Below, in pieces: positions 9,528-19,117 of a stretch of 64,000 nucleotides of DNA. The position numbers and the translations under genes were made by a program. Position 1 is the stretch's first letter. Each line of letters starts with the position of its first letter. The notes beneath the pieces are model-generated. The model was not told the DNA's origin. It did no database searches and worked only from the letters and a program-made list of their open reading frames with translations. Source of the stretch: Planotetraspora thailandica (GTDB taxonomy: Bacteria; Actinomycetota; Actinomycetes; Streptosporangiales; Streptosporangiaceae). The stretch lies in assembly GCF_016863335.1 (NCBI RefSeq), contig NZ_BOOR01000012.1, forward strand, positions 124,001 to 188,000. The letters run 5' to 3'.

Positions 9528-10901
9528 GTGGCAGCACCGCAGAACTACCTCGCGGTCATCAAGGTCGTCGGAATCGGCGGCGGCGGAGTGAACGCCGTGA
9601 ACCGGATGATCGAGGAGGGACTCAAGGGCGTCGAGTTCATCGCCATCAATACCGACGCCCAGGCGCTGCTGATGAGTGACGCCGATGTCAAGCTCGACGT
9701 CGGGCGTGAGCTCACGCGAGGGCTCGGGGCCGGGGCGAACCCGGAGGTCGGCCGCAAGGCCGCCGAGGACCACCGCGAGGAGATCGAGGAGGTGCTCAAG
9801 GGCGCCGACATGGTCTTCGTCACCGCGGGCGAGGGCGGTGGCACCGGCACCGGCGGCGCGCCCGTCGTGGCCGGCATCGCCCGATCCCTGGGCGCCCTGA
9901 CCATCGGCGTCGTCACCCGGCCGTTCAGTTTCGAGGGCAAGCGCCGTGCGATGCAGGCCGAGGCCGGTATCGAGACCCTGCGCGAAGACGTCGACACGCT
10001 GATCGTCATCCCGAACGACCGGCTCCTGTCGATCTCCGACCGTCAGGTGAGCGTGCTCGACGCGTTCAAGGCCGCCGACCAGGTGCTGCTTTCCGGTGTC
10101 CAGGGCATCACCGACCTCATCACCACTCCAGGTCTGATCAACCTGGACTTCGCCGACGTGAAGTCGGTCATGTCGGGAGCCGGTTCCGCCCTCATGGGCA
10201 TCGGCCACGCCAGGGGCGACGACCGGTCCGTCGCCGCCGCCGAGATGGCCGTCTCCAGCCCGCTGCTGGAGGCCAGCATCGACGGCGCCCACGGCGTGCT
10301 GCTGTCGATCGCCGGCGGATCCGACCTCGGCCTGTTCGAGATCAACGAGGCGGCCCAGCTCGTGTCCAACGCCGCCGCGGCCGACGCCAACATCATCTTC
10401 GGCACGGTCATCGACGACGCCCTCGGCGACGAGGTGCGGGTGACCGTCATCGCCGCCGGATTCGACGAGCCCGCGTCCTCCAACCCGGTGTCGTCGACGT
10501 TGTCGCGACCCCAGCAGAGCCGGCCCGCGACGCCGCCGCCGCCGTCACGCCCCACGCCTGCACCGGCGCCCGCTCCCGCCAAGCCCGAGGTGCGCGTGGA
10601 GCAGCCGCTGTCCCGCCCGCTCGGCGCGGCCACGGCCGCTCCTTCTGTGAGTCCCGTGAGCCCGCCGGCTGCTCCGCAACCGGCGACCCCTCCCGTCACG
10701 CCGGCTCCGCAGCCGGCGGCGGCGCAGGAGGGGGAGGCCGCCAGGTCCGAGCAGGGCAACACCGGCCCGCTCTCGATCCCGCGCCCCACGCCCGAGCCGC
10801 CGACCCCCATCACCTCGCGCGTCACCCAGCCCGCCCCCCGGCGCCCGGTGGTGTTCGAGGAGCAGGAGGAGGAGCTCGACGTGCCGGATTTCCTCAAGTG
10901 A
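9528..10901 (+). CDS. ftsZ: Tubulin-like division GTPase FtsZ
   Basis: Cytoplasmic GTPase that forms the Z-ring. The GTP-binding signature [11 protein letters not shown], the N-terminal [11 protein letters not shown] loop and the T7-loop region [11 protein letters not shown] are intact. Residues after about 320 form a Pro/Ala-rich linker, ending in the conserved C-terminal tail DVPDFLK that binds partners such as SepF. I chose GTG 9528 (457 residues) because the protein then begins [17 protein letters not shown] as in relatives, with GGAAAGG upstream. The in-frame ATG-like start at 9468 would put the protein start inside the leader inverted repeat. Confidence 0.97.
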   Translation: MAAPQNYLAVIKVVGIGGGGVNAVNRMIEEGLKGVEFIAINTDAQALLMSDADVKLDVGRELTRGLGAGANPEVGRKAAEDHREEIEEVLKGADMVFVTAGEGGGTGTGGAPVVAGIARSLGALTIGVVTRPFSFEGKRRAMQAEAGIETLREDVDTLIVIPNDRLLSISDRQVSVLDAFKAADQVLLSGVQGITDLITTPGLINLDFADVKSVMSGAGSALMGIGHARGDDRSVAAAEMAVSSPLLEASIDGAHGVLLSIAGGSDLGLFEINEAAQLVSNAAAADANIIFGTVIDDALGDEVRVTVIAAGFDEPASSNPVSSTLSRPQQSRPATPPPPSRPTPAPAPAPAKPEVRVEQPLSRPLGAATAAPSVSPVSPPAAPQPATPPVTPAPQPAAAQEGEAARSEQGNTGPLSIPRPTPEPPTPITSRVTQPAPRRPVVFEEQEEELDVPDFLK

Positions 10902-10904
10902 CCA

Positions 10905-11630
10905 GTGCACGACGTGACTGACACCCGCCGCGAAGAGATCGCGGCGGGTCTGGCGGAGCTGGAAGGGCAGGTCGACGAGGCCTGCCGTACGGCCGGCCGC
11001 GCCCGCTCCGAGATCACCGTCATCGCGGTCACCAAGACGTACCCGGCTTCCGACGTGCGCCTGCTCGCCGAGCTCGGCGTGCGCGACATCGGGGAGAACC
11101 GGGACCAGGAGGCGCACGACAAAGCCGCGGAATGCGCCGACCTGGACCTCACCTGGCACTTCATCGGGCAGTTACAGACGAACAAGGCCCGTTCGGTGGT
11201 CTCCTACGCGGACCTGATCCATTCGATCGACCGTCCCCGGCTGGTCGAGGCGCTGAGCCGCGAGGCCGTACGGGCGGGACGTGAGGTGGGCTGCCTCATC
11301 CAGGTCGCACTGGAGGACGGGGGAGAGGGCGGCCCTGGAGCGCGAGGCGGTGTCGCATCCGCCGAGATCATGCGGCTCGCCGAGGCGGTCGCCGGATCCC
11401 CGGGCCTGCGTCTGCGGGGCGTCATGGCGGTCGCCCCACTCGGGGGCGATCCGGACGAGGCCTTCGCCCGCCTGTACGGCGTGGCGCAGACCATACAGAA
11501 GGAACACCCCTCCGCGGACGTCATTTCGGCGGGAATGAGCGGAGATTTTGCCCACGCGATAGCCAACGGCGCGACACACCTGCGTGTCGGTACGGCGTTG
11601 CTCGGCCGTCGGAAGCCCTTCGTCAGGTAA
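10905..11630 (+). CDS. YggS/PLPBP-family pyridoxal-phosphate-binding protein
   Basis: Single-domain PLP-binding protein (alanine-racemase N-terminal fold) involved in vitamin B6 and amino-acid homeostasis. It is 241 residues from GTG 10905; GTG 10914 is an alternative start. The PLP lysine lies in VIAVTKTYPASD, and the family signatures IGENRDQE and WHFIGQLQTNKAR are clear. It starts 3 bp after ftsZ and is probably co-transcribed. In many actinobacteria a pgeF/yfiH gene lies between ftsZ and this gene; none is present here. Confidence 0.93.
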   Translation: MHDVTDTRREEIAAGLAELEGQVDEACRTAGRARSEITVIAVTKTYPASDVRLLAELGVRDIGENRDQEAHDKAAECADLDLTWHFIGQLQTNKARSVVSYADLIHSIDRPRLVEALSREAVRAGREVGCLIQVALEDGGEGGPGARGGVASAEIMRLAEAVAGSPGLRLRGVMAVAPLGGDPDEAFARLYGVAQTIQKEHPSADVISAGMSGDFAHAIANGATHLRVGTALLGRRKPFVR

Positions 11631-11764
11631 TGTCCCCCAAGTGGACCTTGGTGTCCGCGACAGGTAGAGGTCGATCAGCGGTGAGCTACAAGGGGGGTAT
11701 GGCTACCGCCCTGGCCTTCCCATAGGGACCTTGAAGGCACCAGTAACGCGGAGGACGACGAGCG

Positions 11765-12292
11765 ATGGCCGGCGCGATGCGCAAGATGGCGGTCTACCTC
11801 GGTCTCGTGGAGGACGACCACTACGACGACAGGTACGCGACCGAGTACGGCAACGACGACGACTACGGCGACGACTACGACGCGCCGCGCCGCGGTTTCG
11901 TCGCGGGCCCGTCCGGGGCGCACGCGGGGTCCCACGAGCACGATGAGGACGTCGAGTCGGTCGTTCCCGCAGTCCGGCCGCCCACGGCGGTGCTGGAGCG
12001 CCGTACGACCGATCTGGCGCGGATCACGACCCTCCACCCCCGCACATACAATGAAGCGCGCACGATCGGGGAGCACTTCCGCGAAGGCACCCCAGTCATC
12101 ATGAATCTGACCGAGATGGTCGACAGCGACGCCAAGCGTCTTGTGGATTTCGCGGCAGGTCTCGTCTTTGGCCTACACGGCAGCATCGAACGTGTTACCA
12201 ACAAGGTGTTCCTGTTGTCCCCCGCCAACGTTGAGGTGACCGCCGAAGACAAGGCCCGAATCGCGGAACGCGGCTTCTTCAACCAGAGCTAG
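11765..12292 (+). CDS. sepF: FtsZ-anchoring protein SepF
   Basis: Actinobacterial membrane anchor for FtsZ. It is 175 residues: an N-terminal amphipathic segment ([14 protein letters not shown]), an acidic Asp/Tyr-rich linker (about 20-60), and a C-terminal SepF core with [17 protein letters not shown] and [13 protein letters not shown] lies 10 bp upstream of the ATG; an ATG four codons later is possible. The 134-bp gap before it (11631-11764) shows no confident promoter but could hold one. Confidence 0.94.
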   Translation: MAGAMRKMAVYLGLVEDDHYDDRYATEYGNDDDYGDDYDAPRRGFVAGPSGAHAGSHEHDEDVESVVPAVRPPTAVLERRTTDLARITTLHPRTYNEARTIGEHFREGTPVIMNLTEMVDSDAKRLVDFAAGLVFGLHGSIERVTNKVFLLSPANVEVTAEDKARIAERGFFNQS

Positions 12293-12374
12293 AGTTCCAT
12301 CATGAGCAGTGACCGGCAGAGCGGTACCCACTGGGACCGGATGCGGCGGAACCAGAGGGAGGCGGGGTCGGACC

Positions 12375-12662
12375 GTGGGGATCGTTAGCGAGATCTTGTC
12401 CATCGCCCTCACCCTCTATCTGATTCTGCTGATCGGCAGGATGATCTTTGAGACGGTGCAGGCGTTCGCCCGCTCCTGGCGGCCTTCCGGGGTCGTTCTG
12501 GTGCTGGCGGAGGCCACTTACACACTGACGGACCCTCCTCTCAAATTCCTCCGCCGTTTCATTCCGCCCCTGAGGTTGGGTACGGTGGCCTTTGACCTGA
12601 GCTTCACTGTGCTGTTCATTGTGGTTTTGGTCTTGATCCAAGTCGTGAACGCGTTTCGTTGA
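12375..12662 (+). CDS. YggT-family membrane protein
   Basis: Small membrane protein of 95 residues with two hydrophobic segments (about 4-24 and 66-90) separated by the family's PLKFLRRFIPPLR loop. YggT is consistently placed between sepF and divIVA in actinobacteria, which suggests a role in envelope growth or division; its biochemical function is not established. The GTG at 12375 follows GAGGGAGG. A longer frame from 12309 encodes an Arg/Gly-rich extension that I regard as non-coding. Confidence 0.88.
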   Translation: MGIVSEILSIALTLYLILLIGRMIFETVQAFARSWRPSGVVLVLAEATYTLTDPPLKFLRRFIPPLRLGTVAFDLSFTVLFIVVLVLIQVVNAFR

Positions 12663-12713
12663 TCGGGTACCGTCCCCGCGGACAAAGACTCCGAGCGCGC
12701 CAAGGAGACCCAC

Positions 12714-13577
12714 ATGCCGTTGACGCCCGCTGATGTGCGGAACAAGCAGTTCAGTACCACCCGGCTTCGGCCGGGGTACGACGAGGAGGAGGTGGACGCT
12801 TTCCTCGACGAGGTCGAGGCCGAGCTCGACCGCCTCATCCAAGAGAACGAGGAGCTTCGTGCCAAGCTGGCCGAGTGCCTGAGGGGCAAGGTCCCCGGTG
12901 GCATGGGCATGGGCGGCCCCATGCAGATGGCGTCCGCGCCCGTGGCCGAGCCCAAGCCGGAGATGATGATCCCCCAGCCTGAGCCGATCAGGCCCCCGGA
13001 GCCCGTGCGTCCCGAGCCCGTCCCCGTCGGCATGGGCCTGCCGCCTGCCGAAGACAACATGGACACCGCGGCCCGTGTGCTCGCCCTCGCGCAGCAGACC
13101 GCCGACCAGGCCATCGCCGACGCCCGCCGCGAGGCGGACGAGACCGTCACCCGCGCCCGCCGCGAGGCCGACGACATCCTCGGCAAGGCCCGCCGCCAGG
13201 CCGAGCAGATCATCGGCGACGCCCGCGCCCGTGCCGAGACGCTGGAGCGCGACGCGCAGGAGCGGCACCGCCAGGCGATGGGCTCGCTGGTGCAGACCCG
13301 CGACGAGCTCGAGCGCAAGGTCGAGGAGCTGCGCAGCTTCGAGCGTGAGTACCGCAGCCGTCTCAAGCTGTACCTGGAGAACCAGCTCGCGGAGCTGAAC
13401 GTCGCGGCCGAGGGCAGCGGCGCGTTCCCGATGGTGGCCGGCGCTCCGGCGATGGCGCACGCCGTCGCTCCGGGTGTCCAGCAGATGTCGGCCCCCCCGA
13501 ACCCGTTCGGTCAGGAGCCCGCGCAGCACACGGGGGTGTTCCCCGGGCCTGACGGTCCGCACACCGACCGCCGGTAG
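12714..13577 (+). CDS. divIVA: Polar growth coiled-coil protein DivIVA/Wag31
   Basis: Organises polar growth in actinobacteria. It is 287 residues with the N-terminal DivIVA lipid-binding domain (MPLTPADVRNKQFSTTRL, GYDEEEVDAFLDEVE), a Pro/Met-rich spacer at about 60-115, and a long Ala/Arg/Glu coiled coil at about 120-225. AAGGAG is 6 bp before the ATG. It closes the conserved division block and is followed by a membrane protein gene 56 bp downstream. Confidence 0.95.
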   Translation: MPLTPADVRNKQFSTTRLRPGYDEEEVDAFLDEVEAELDRLIQENEELRAKLAECLRGKVPGGMGMGGPMQMASAPVAEPKPEMMIPQPEPIRPPEPVRPEPVPVGMGLPPAEDNMDTAARVLALAQQTADQAIADARREADETVTRARREADDILGKARRQAEQIIGDARARAETLERDAQERHRQAMGSLVQTRDELERKVEELRSFEREYRSRLKLYLENQLAELNVAAEGSGAFPMVAGAPAMAHAVAPGVQQMSAPPNPFGQEPAQHTGVFPGPDGPHTDRR

Positions 13578-13633
13578 CCCGCGGGGTCCTACCCCCCTCG
13601 CTTCATGCGACCCGCAAGCTCGGAGAACCTCCT

Positions 13634-15766
13634 GTGATCCTCTTCAGCGCCGCCTTGGCGCTCGCCATCGCCGCTCTCCTGATCCTCATAGCCGGGTGGG
13701 CGATGACGCAGGTGTACCTGGTGGTGTGGTCGATGGCGATCGCCGTCCTGGCAGCCGTCTTCCTCCTCGCCGGGGCCCTGCTGAAGCGTCATCTGCTGTT
13801 CCCCGCCGGCGGACGTGCCGCCGTCGGGACGGATCTCACCCCCCAGGGTTCTCCCGTCTCCGAGCTCGCCCACGCCGGAGCCACCGCCTCAAGCGGGGCG
13901 CCGGCGCATCCGGTGGCCGTGCCGATGGTGGCGGCGCCCCCGGTGATCACCCATGGGGTGCAGCCCACCGTGGCGTTCCCGCACCCCAGGCAGGAGCCGA
14001 CGACCCCTCTCATGCGTCCGCCGGCTCAGCCCGGTCATGACGGTGACCTCGGCCCCGACGACATCGTGCTGGTCGTCCCCGGTCGCAGGCGTTTCCACGT
14101 GGCGAACTGCCGCCAGCTACTGGGACGCGAGACCGAGGAGCTGACCTGCGCCGAGGCCCGAGAAGAGGGCTTCAGCCCCTGCACCACCTGCCTTCCCGAC
14201 ATGTCCGCCCGTGCGGCGGACGAGCCCGGGCTCATCGCCCCGGAGCGCGGGGAGAGCGCACGCACCACCGCGACGCCCATGCCGACCGGCCAGGCCGCGC
14301 CCCGGACCCAGGGCCCGTCAAGGGATTCCAGGGGGACCGGGAACACCAGGCCCGGCGAGGACGCCTGGCAGGCGACGCCGTCCGGCCCAGGGACATCCCG
14401 TACGGCCGTGCCCGCCGCCGAAGATCCCGGCGCCACCAGAGCCGCGGGCGGCCGGCGCACAAGCGGCGGCGATGTGAGCAACCGCGATCGGGGCGGCAAA
14501 GACGCCGATCCTCGGTCCACCCCTGCGGAGGCCTCCGCGCCTGACGCGGCCCGTTCTGAGGCCGCTTCTTCCGAGACCGCTTCTTTTGAGGCCGCCGCAT
14601 CCGAGACTTCTTCGTCGGCGTCGACGCGATCGGAGCCGGGTCAGCACGACTGGTTCTCGCGTACGTTCGCGTCGGCGCCAACTCCGCCTCCCGCGCCTGC
14701 GCCGTCCGCCCCCTCGGCCGGTGACGGGGCCGCGCAGGGGCCTGGCACGCCGGGCCGTACGACCGAGCCGTCGTCGGCCCCGTCGGCGCCTGCCAAGGAC
14801 GACTGGTTCCGGGTCGACAGGGCCAAGCCCAAGACGGCCGAACCCGCCTCCGCAGGATCGGAAAGCCCGGACCGCGAGAGCGCCAAGCCCGGCGACTCGA
14901 CGGCCGGCAGCCCGAAGACCGCAGAGCCGAAGACCGCAGAGCCGAAGACCGCGGGTCCGAAGGCCGACGATTCGAAGGCCGGCGATTCGAAGGCGCAGAG
15001 CGCGCGTACCGAGAGCCCGAGCACCGAAGACACCGTGACTGAAGACACGGGGACTGAAGACACAGGGACCGGAGACGCAGGAACCAAGGCCACAGGAACC
15101 GCGGGCGCCCGGGCCGTGACGGCCCGAGACGGCGGGACGGCGGCGACCACAGGACAGGCGGCGAGCACCGACCTCGACGACCTTGAGGATCCCAGCGAGA
15201 CCACGCAACCCGGGCGCGCCGGGTTCAGCATCCCGCCGATCCCCGCCACCCCCTCGAAGACGCCCGCCGACTCCACGGCCTCCGCGACTCCCACGGCCGT
15301 GCGCCCGGCAGCCACGGCGCCCGACTCCGGTTCCGTACGGCAGGCGGGCGACACCGCGAAGGCCGGCACGACCCCGGCGAAGACCGCCGCGAATCCGGTC
15401 GGGACCGACGATTCCACGGCAGGCGGCGATTCCGGTGATTCCGGCAAGAGCGCGCCTAGCGGGACCGGCGATTCGGGTAAGCCTGACAAGGCCGCGGGCA
15501 GTGCCGGAGAGCGCGCGGAGGCGGATGCCGCCCACGCCGACGACGAGCGTGACGACGAGGAGACCGGCGTCTTCGCGGCCATCCGGCCGGACGTCCCTCG
15601 TGCCGTTCCCGCGGGATCGGTGCGCGTCATGACGGGCACCCGCCGCTACCACAGCTCCGAATGCCCGCTCATCAGCGGCATCGACGACGACAGCATCGAG
15701 ATCATGTCGCGGGAGGCTGCCGAGGAGGCGGGCCTGACCCACTGCTCGGTCTGCGAGACGCGCTAG
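13634..15766 (+). CDS. Membrane protein with two HxxxC...CxxC modules and a repetitive linker
   Basis: I do not recognise a named family for the whole 710-residue protein. Two hydrophobic segments (about 2-21 and 29-50) start it. A first module carries His155, Cys159, Cys183 and Cys186 in FHVANC and PCTTC. A second copy at the extreme C-terminus carries His673, Cys677, Cys704 and Cys707 in YHSSEC and HCSVC. The spacing resembles the Ada/nuclease-tail zinc-binding pattern, so each module is inferred to bind a metal. Between them lie about 470 residues of Pro/Ala/Ser/Thr-rich low complexity with runs of PKTAE and TEDTGT-like repeats. The start is GTG. Position after divIVA suggests an envelope or pole role. 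Confidence 0.75.
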   Translation: MILFSAALALAIAALLILIAGWAMTQVYLVVWSMAIAVLAAVFLLAGALLKRHLLFPAGGRAAVGTDLTPQGSPVSELAHAGATASSGAPAHPVAVPMVAAPPVITHGVQPTVAFPHPRQEPTTPLMRPPAQPGHDGDLGPDDIVLVVPGRRRFHVANCRQLLGRETEELTCAEAREEGFSPCTTCLPDMSARAADEPGLIAPERGESARTTATPMPTGQAAPRTQGPSRDSRGTGNTRPGEDAWQATPSGPGTSRTAVPAAEDPGATRAAGGRRTSGGDVSNRDRGGKDADPRSTPAEASAPDAARSEAASSETASFEAAASETSSSASTRSEPGQHDWFSRTFASAPTPPPAPAPSAPSAGDGAAQGPGTPGRTTEPSSAPSAPAKDDWFRVDRAKPKTAEPASAGSESPDRESAKPGDSTAGSPKTAEPKTAEPKTAGPKADDSKAGDSKAQSARTESPSTEDTVTEDTGTEDTGTGDAGTKATGTAGARAVTARDGGTAATTGQAASTDLDDLEDPSETTQPGRAGFSIPPIPATPSKTPADSTASATPTAVRPAATAPDSGSVRQAGDTAKAGTTPAKTAANPVGTDDSTAGGDSGDSGKSAPSGTGDSGKPDKAAGSAGERAEADAAHADDERDDEETGVFAAIRPDVPRAVPAGSVRVMTGTRRYHSSECPLISGIDDDSIEIMSREAAEEAGLTHCSVCETR
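14911..15110 (+). repeat. In-gene tandem repeats encoding PKTAE- and TEDTG-type units
   Basis: Within the linker of the 710-residue membrane protein, the 15-bp unit GCCGAAGACCGCAGA recurs three times in tandem. It is followed by GCCGGCGATTCGAAG-like units and then degenerate ACxGAAGACACxGGG units. All keep the frame, so they change only linker length. Confidence 0.7.
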
Positions 15767-15783
15767 CCGCCGAACACCCTGCC

Positions 15784-15842
15784 CATCGCCCGCGCGAGGC
15801 ACCGGACAGCCGGATGCCTCGTGTGGGCGATGCGGCGTTTTC
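15784..15842 (+). terminator. Hairpin terminator of the 710-residue membrane protein gene
   Basis: An imperfect stem of about 22 bp (15784-15805 with 15810-15832, loop ACAG) is followed by GTTTT. It begins 17 bp after the stop codon, on the strand of the upstream gene. Confidence 0.65.
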
Positions 15843-15896
15843 AGGGACGACGACCCCGGCCGAAATCCCGCGGCCCGTTTGATCGGATGGCCGCCG

Positions 15897-15939
15897 GTCG
15901 TGCGCCTGGGCGGGGCGGTGCCGCGCCCAGGCGCACGAC
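15897..15939 (-). terminator. Hairpin terminator at the end of ileS
   Basis: GTCGTGCGCCTGGGCG (15897-15912) pairs perfectly over 16 bp with 15924-15939, loop 11 nt, two bases from the ileS stop codon. There is no U-run, as is common for actinobacterial hairpins. Confidence 0.65.
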
Positions 15940-15941
15940 GA

Positions 15942-18900
15942 TCAGGCCTTGCGCAACTGGAAGACGAGGCCGAGATCGGCGTCCTCGTGCCGGTGGAGGT
16001 CCTCGCCGGAATCACCCTCGGTGAAGCCGGTCGCGAGCACCTCCTCGGCCACGGTGCCGCCCGCCTCGCGAAGCGCCGTGGCAAGGTCGCCGTCGGCAGA
16101 CCACCACAGGTCGATCCGGTCGGTGATGGACAGGCCGGTCGCCTTGCGGGCCTCCTGGACGAGGCGGATGACCTCCCGGGCCAAGCCGGCCCTGCGCAGC
16201 TCGTCGGTGATGGCCAGGTCGAGGGCGACGGTTTCACCGGTTCCTGTGTCGATCGCCCCGGTCTCCACCGCCCATCCGGTCTTCGGCTGCTCGGTGACGA
16301 TCAGGTCGTCCGGGCCGAGTTCCACCGTCCCGAGCTCGCCGGCCTCGATGGCGGCAGCCGTACCGGATCGCAGGGTCTGGGCCAGCGTGGCAGGGTCGGC
16401 GGCTGAGACGGCGGCGGCGACGACCTTGGTCTGCGAGCCGAACCGTTTGCCGAGGGCACGGAAGTTCGGCTTCACGGTGAAGGTCACCAGGTCGGCCGAG
16501 AATCCGGACATGTCCTCGAGCCGCTGCACGTTGAGCTCGTCGGCGATCAGCTCGCGCAGCTCGGCGGGCAGCGACGGCCAGCCGGGCGCGCCGATCAGGG
16601 CCCGGCCGAGCGGCTGGCGGGTCTTGACCGACGACGAGGCGCGGGCCGAGCGGCCCAGCTCGACGAGCCTGCGGACCAGGGCCATCCGCTCCGACAGCTC
16701 CGGGTCGAGCAGCTCCTTGTTCACCTCGGGCCAGGTGGTGAGGTGGACCGACGCCGGTGCGTCGGGTGCGCGCAGCACGTCCCACAGGTAGTCGGTGAGG
16801 AACGGCACGAGCGGCGCCATGAGCCGGGTGACCGTCTCCAGGCACTCGTACAACGTGGCGAACGCCGACGCCTCTCCCGACCAGAACCGGCGGCGGGAGC
16901 GGCGGACGTACCAGTTGGACAGGTCGTCGAGGAAGTCGGTCAGGCGGCGGCCCGCCCGGGCCGTGTCGAACTCCTCGAGGGAGGCCGTGACCTCGGCGAC
17001 CGTGCGGTGCAGCTCGGCCAGGGCCCACCGGTCGATCAGGGGCCGCTCGGCGTACGCCGGGGCCTCGGCCAGCCTGGTCGGCGACCACGACTCGGCGTTG
17101 GCGTACAACGTGAAGAACGACGCGGTGTTCCAGTAGGTGAGCAGGACCTTCCGGACGATCTCCTCGAGCGCTGAGTGCCCGATGCGCCGGGGCGCCCAGG
17201 GCGAGCCGGAGGTGGCCATGTACCACCGGAGCGCGTCGGCCCCGTGCTCGTCCATGAGCGGCATGGGCTTGAGGACGTTGCCGAGGTGCTTGCTCATCTT
17301 GCGGCCGTCCTCGGCGAGGATGAGGCCGAGGCAGAGCACGTTCTCGTACGACGAGCGGTCGAAGACGAGCGTGCCGACGGTCATCATCGAGTAGAACCAG
17401 CCGCGGGTCTGGTCGATCGCCTCAGCGATGAACTGGCCGGGGTAGGACGCCTCGAAGACGTCCTTGTTGACGTGCGGGGCGCCCCACTGGGCGAACGGCA
17501 TGGCGCCCGAGTCGTACCACACGTCGATCACGTCGGGCACCCGCTTCGCCTCCGCCCCGCAGTCGGGGCAGGGGAAGGTCACGTCGTCGACGTACGGCCG
17601 GTGCGGGTCGAGCGCGGACAGGTCGCGGCCGGCCAGACCGCCCAGCTCCTCCAGGGAGCCGACGCAGGTGACGTGGGAGTCGTCCTCGGAGCAGACCCAC
17701 AGCGGCAGCGGCGTGCCCCAGTAACGCGAGCGGGACAGCGCCCAGTCGACGTTGCCCCGCAGCCACTCGCCGTAACGGCCGTTCTTGATCGTCTCAGGGA
17801 ACCAGTTGGTGCGCTCGTTCTCGGCGAGCAGGCGGTCCTTGATCTCGGTGGTCCTGATGTACCAGGACGGGAGCGCGTAGTAGAGGAGCGGCGTGTGGCA
17901 GCGCCAGCAGTGCGGGTAGCTGTGCTCGAAGTGGTCGCCCCGGAACAGCAGACCGCGGCTGCGCAGGGCCTCGGTGAGGTGCTCGTCGGCGTCCTTGAAG
18001 AACATGCCGCCGACGAACGGCACGTCCGGGAGGAACCGGCCGTCCGGGCCGACGGGGTTGACGACCGGCATGCCGTACCGCTTGCAGACGGTCATGTCGT
18101 CGGCGCCGAACGCGGGGGCCTGGTGGACCAGGCCGGTGCCGTCCTCGACGGTCACGTAGTCGCCCAGCACGACATAGTGCGCCCCGGGGATCTCGACGAA
18201 GTCGAAGGGACGGGAGTAGGTGGTGCGCTCCAGCTCGGTTCCGGTGTAGGTGGCGAGCACCTCGACGTCCTCGCCGAGCACCTTGGTCATCAGCGGCTGT
18301 GCGATGACCAGCACCTCGTCACCGCGGCGGGCGGCGACATAGGTCACGTCGGGGTGCACGGCGACCGCCGTGTTGGACACCAGGGTCCAGGGCGTCGTCG
18401 TCCAGATCAGCAGCGAGGCGCCGAGATCGGCCAGGGGGCCGGAGGTCACGGGCATGCGGACGTAGACCGACGGGCTGGAGACGGTCTCGTAGCCGCCGGG
18501 CTGGCCCAGCTCGTGGTCGGACAGGCCGGTGCCGCAACGCGGGCAGTAGGGCGTGATCCGGAAGTCGCGGAACAGCAGGCCCTTGTCCCAGACGGTCTTG
18601 AGCGACCACCAGACGGCCTGGACGTACTGCGGGTCCATCGTGCGGTAGGCCTGGGACATGTCGACCCAGTAGCCCATCCGCTCGGTCATCTCCTCGAACG
18701 CGTCGACGTGCCGGAGGACCGACTCGCGGCAGCGGGCGTTGAACTCCGCGATGCCGTACTCCTCGATCTGGGGCTTGCCGGACAGGCCGAGCTCCTTCTC
18801 GACGGCGACCTCGACGGGCAGGCCGTGGCAGTCCCAGCCCGCCTTGCGGGGCACGTGGTAACCGCGCATGGACTTGTAGCGGGGGAAGACGTCCTTGAAG

Positions 18901-19100
18901 ACGCGGGCCTCGACGTGGTGCACGCCGGGCATGCCGTTGGCCGTGGGCGGACCCTCGTAGAAGATCCAGGACGGGCCGCCGGCGTTCTGCTCCAGGGAAC
19001 GCTCGAAGACCTTTCCGTCCCGCCAGCGTTCGAGGACCTCACGTTCGAGTGCGGGCAGGTCGACCTGCCCGGAAAGGGAGCGGAAATTCTGGGGAGACAT
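15942..19100 (-). CDS. ileS: Isoleucyl-tRNA synthetase (type 2, eukaryote-like)
   Basis: Charges tRNA-Ile with isoleucine. It is 1052 residues, the long form. The first class I signature is NGMPGVHHVEARVFKD and the second is KMSKHLGN; both read like the actinobacterial type 2 enzymes, a group known for low mupirocin sensitivity. The editing domain (GTGLVHQAPAFGADD) and the anticodon-binding region with C-terminal extension are present. ATG 19100 is preceded by GGAGGT 10 bp away; the frame continues upstream only into the leader. It is the only gene on this strand between 1 and 21.5 kb, and a T-box precedes it. Confidence 0.96.
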   Translation of the reverse strand: MSPQNFRSLSGQVDLPALEREVLERWRDGKVFERSLEQNAGGPSWIFYEGPPTANGMPGVHHVEARVFKDVFPRYKSMRGYHVPRKAGWDCHGLPVEVAVEKELGLSGKPQIEEYGIAEFNARCRESVLRHVDAFEEMTERMGYWVDMSQAYRTMDPQYVQAVWWSLKTVWDKGLLFRDFRITPYCPRCGTGLSDHELGQPGGYETVSSPSVYVRMPVTSGPLADLGASLLIWTTTPWTLVSNTAVAVHPDVTYVAARRGDEVLVIAQPLMTKVLGEDVEVLATYTGTELERTTYSRPFDFVEIPGAHYVVLGDYVTVEDGTGLVHQAPAFGADDMTVCKRYGMPVVNPVGPDGRFLPDVPFVGGMFFKDADEHLTEALRSRGLLFRGDHFEHSYPHCWRCHTPLLYYALPSWYIRTTEIKDRLLAENERTNWFPETIKNGRYGEWLRGNVDWALSRSRYWGTPLPLWVCSEDDSHVTCVGSLEELGGLAGRDLSALDPHRPYVDDVTFPCPDCGAEAKRVPDVIDVWYDSGAMPFAQWGAPHVNKDVFEASYPGQFIAEAIDQTRGWFYSMMTVGTLVFDRSSYENVLCLGLILAEDGRKMSKHLGNVLKPMPLMDEHGADALRWYMATSGSPWAPRRIGHSALEEIVRKVLLTYWNTASFFTLYANAESWSPTRLAEAPAYAERPLIDRWALAELHRTVAEVTASLEEFDTARAGRRLTDFLDDLSNWYVRRSRRRFWSGEASAFATLYECLETVTRLMAPLVPFLTDYLWDVLRAPDAPASVHLTTWPEVNKELLDPELSERMALVRRLVELGRSARASSSVKTRQPLGRALIGAPGWPSLPAELRELIADELNVQRLEDMSGFSADLVTFTVKPNFRALGKRFGSQTKVVAAAVSAADPATLAQTLRSGTAAAIEAGELGTVELGPDDLIVTEQPKTGWAVETGAIDTGTGETVALDLAITDELRRAGLAREVIRLVQEARKATGLSITDRIDLWWSADGDLATALREAGGTVAEEVLATGFTEGDSGEDLHRHEDADLGLVFQLRKA

Positions 19101-19117
19101 CGTCGGCGGGACCTCCA

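Noticed and set aside
14318-16237. Long open frame on the minus strand opposite the 710-residue gene and ileS end
   Set aside because: The composition is the Arg/Gly/Ala pattern of a GC-rich shadow frame; it has no domain, overlaps two real genes and spans both terminators.
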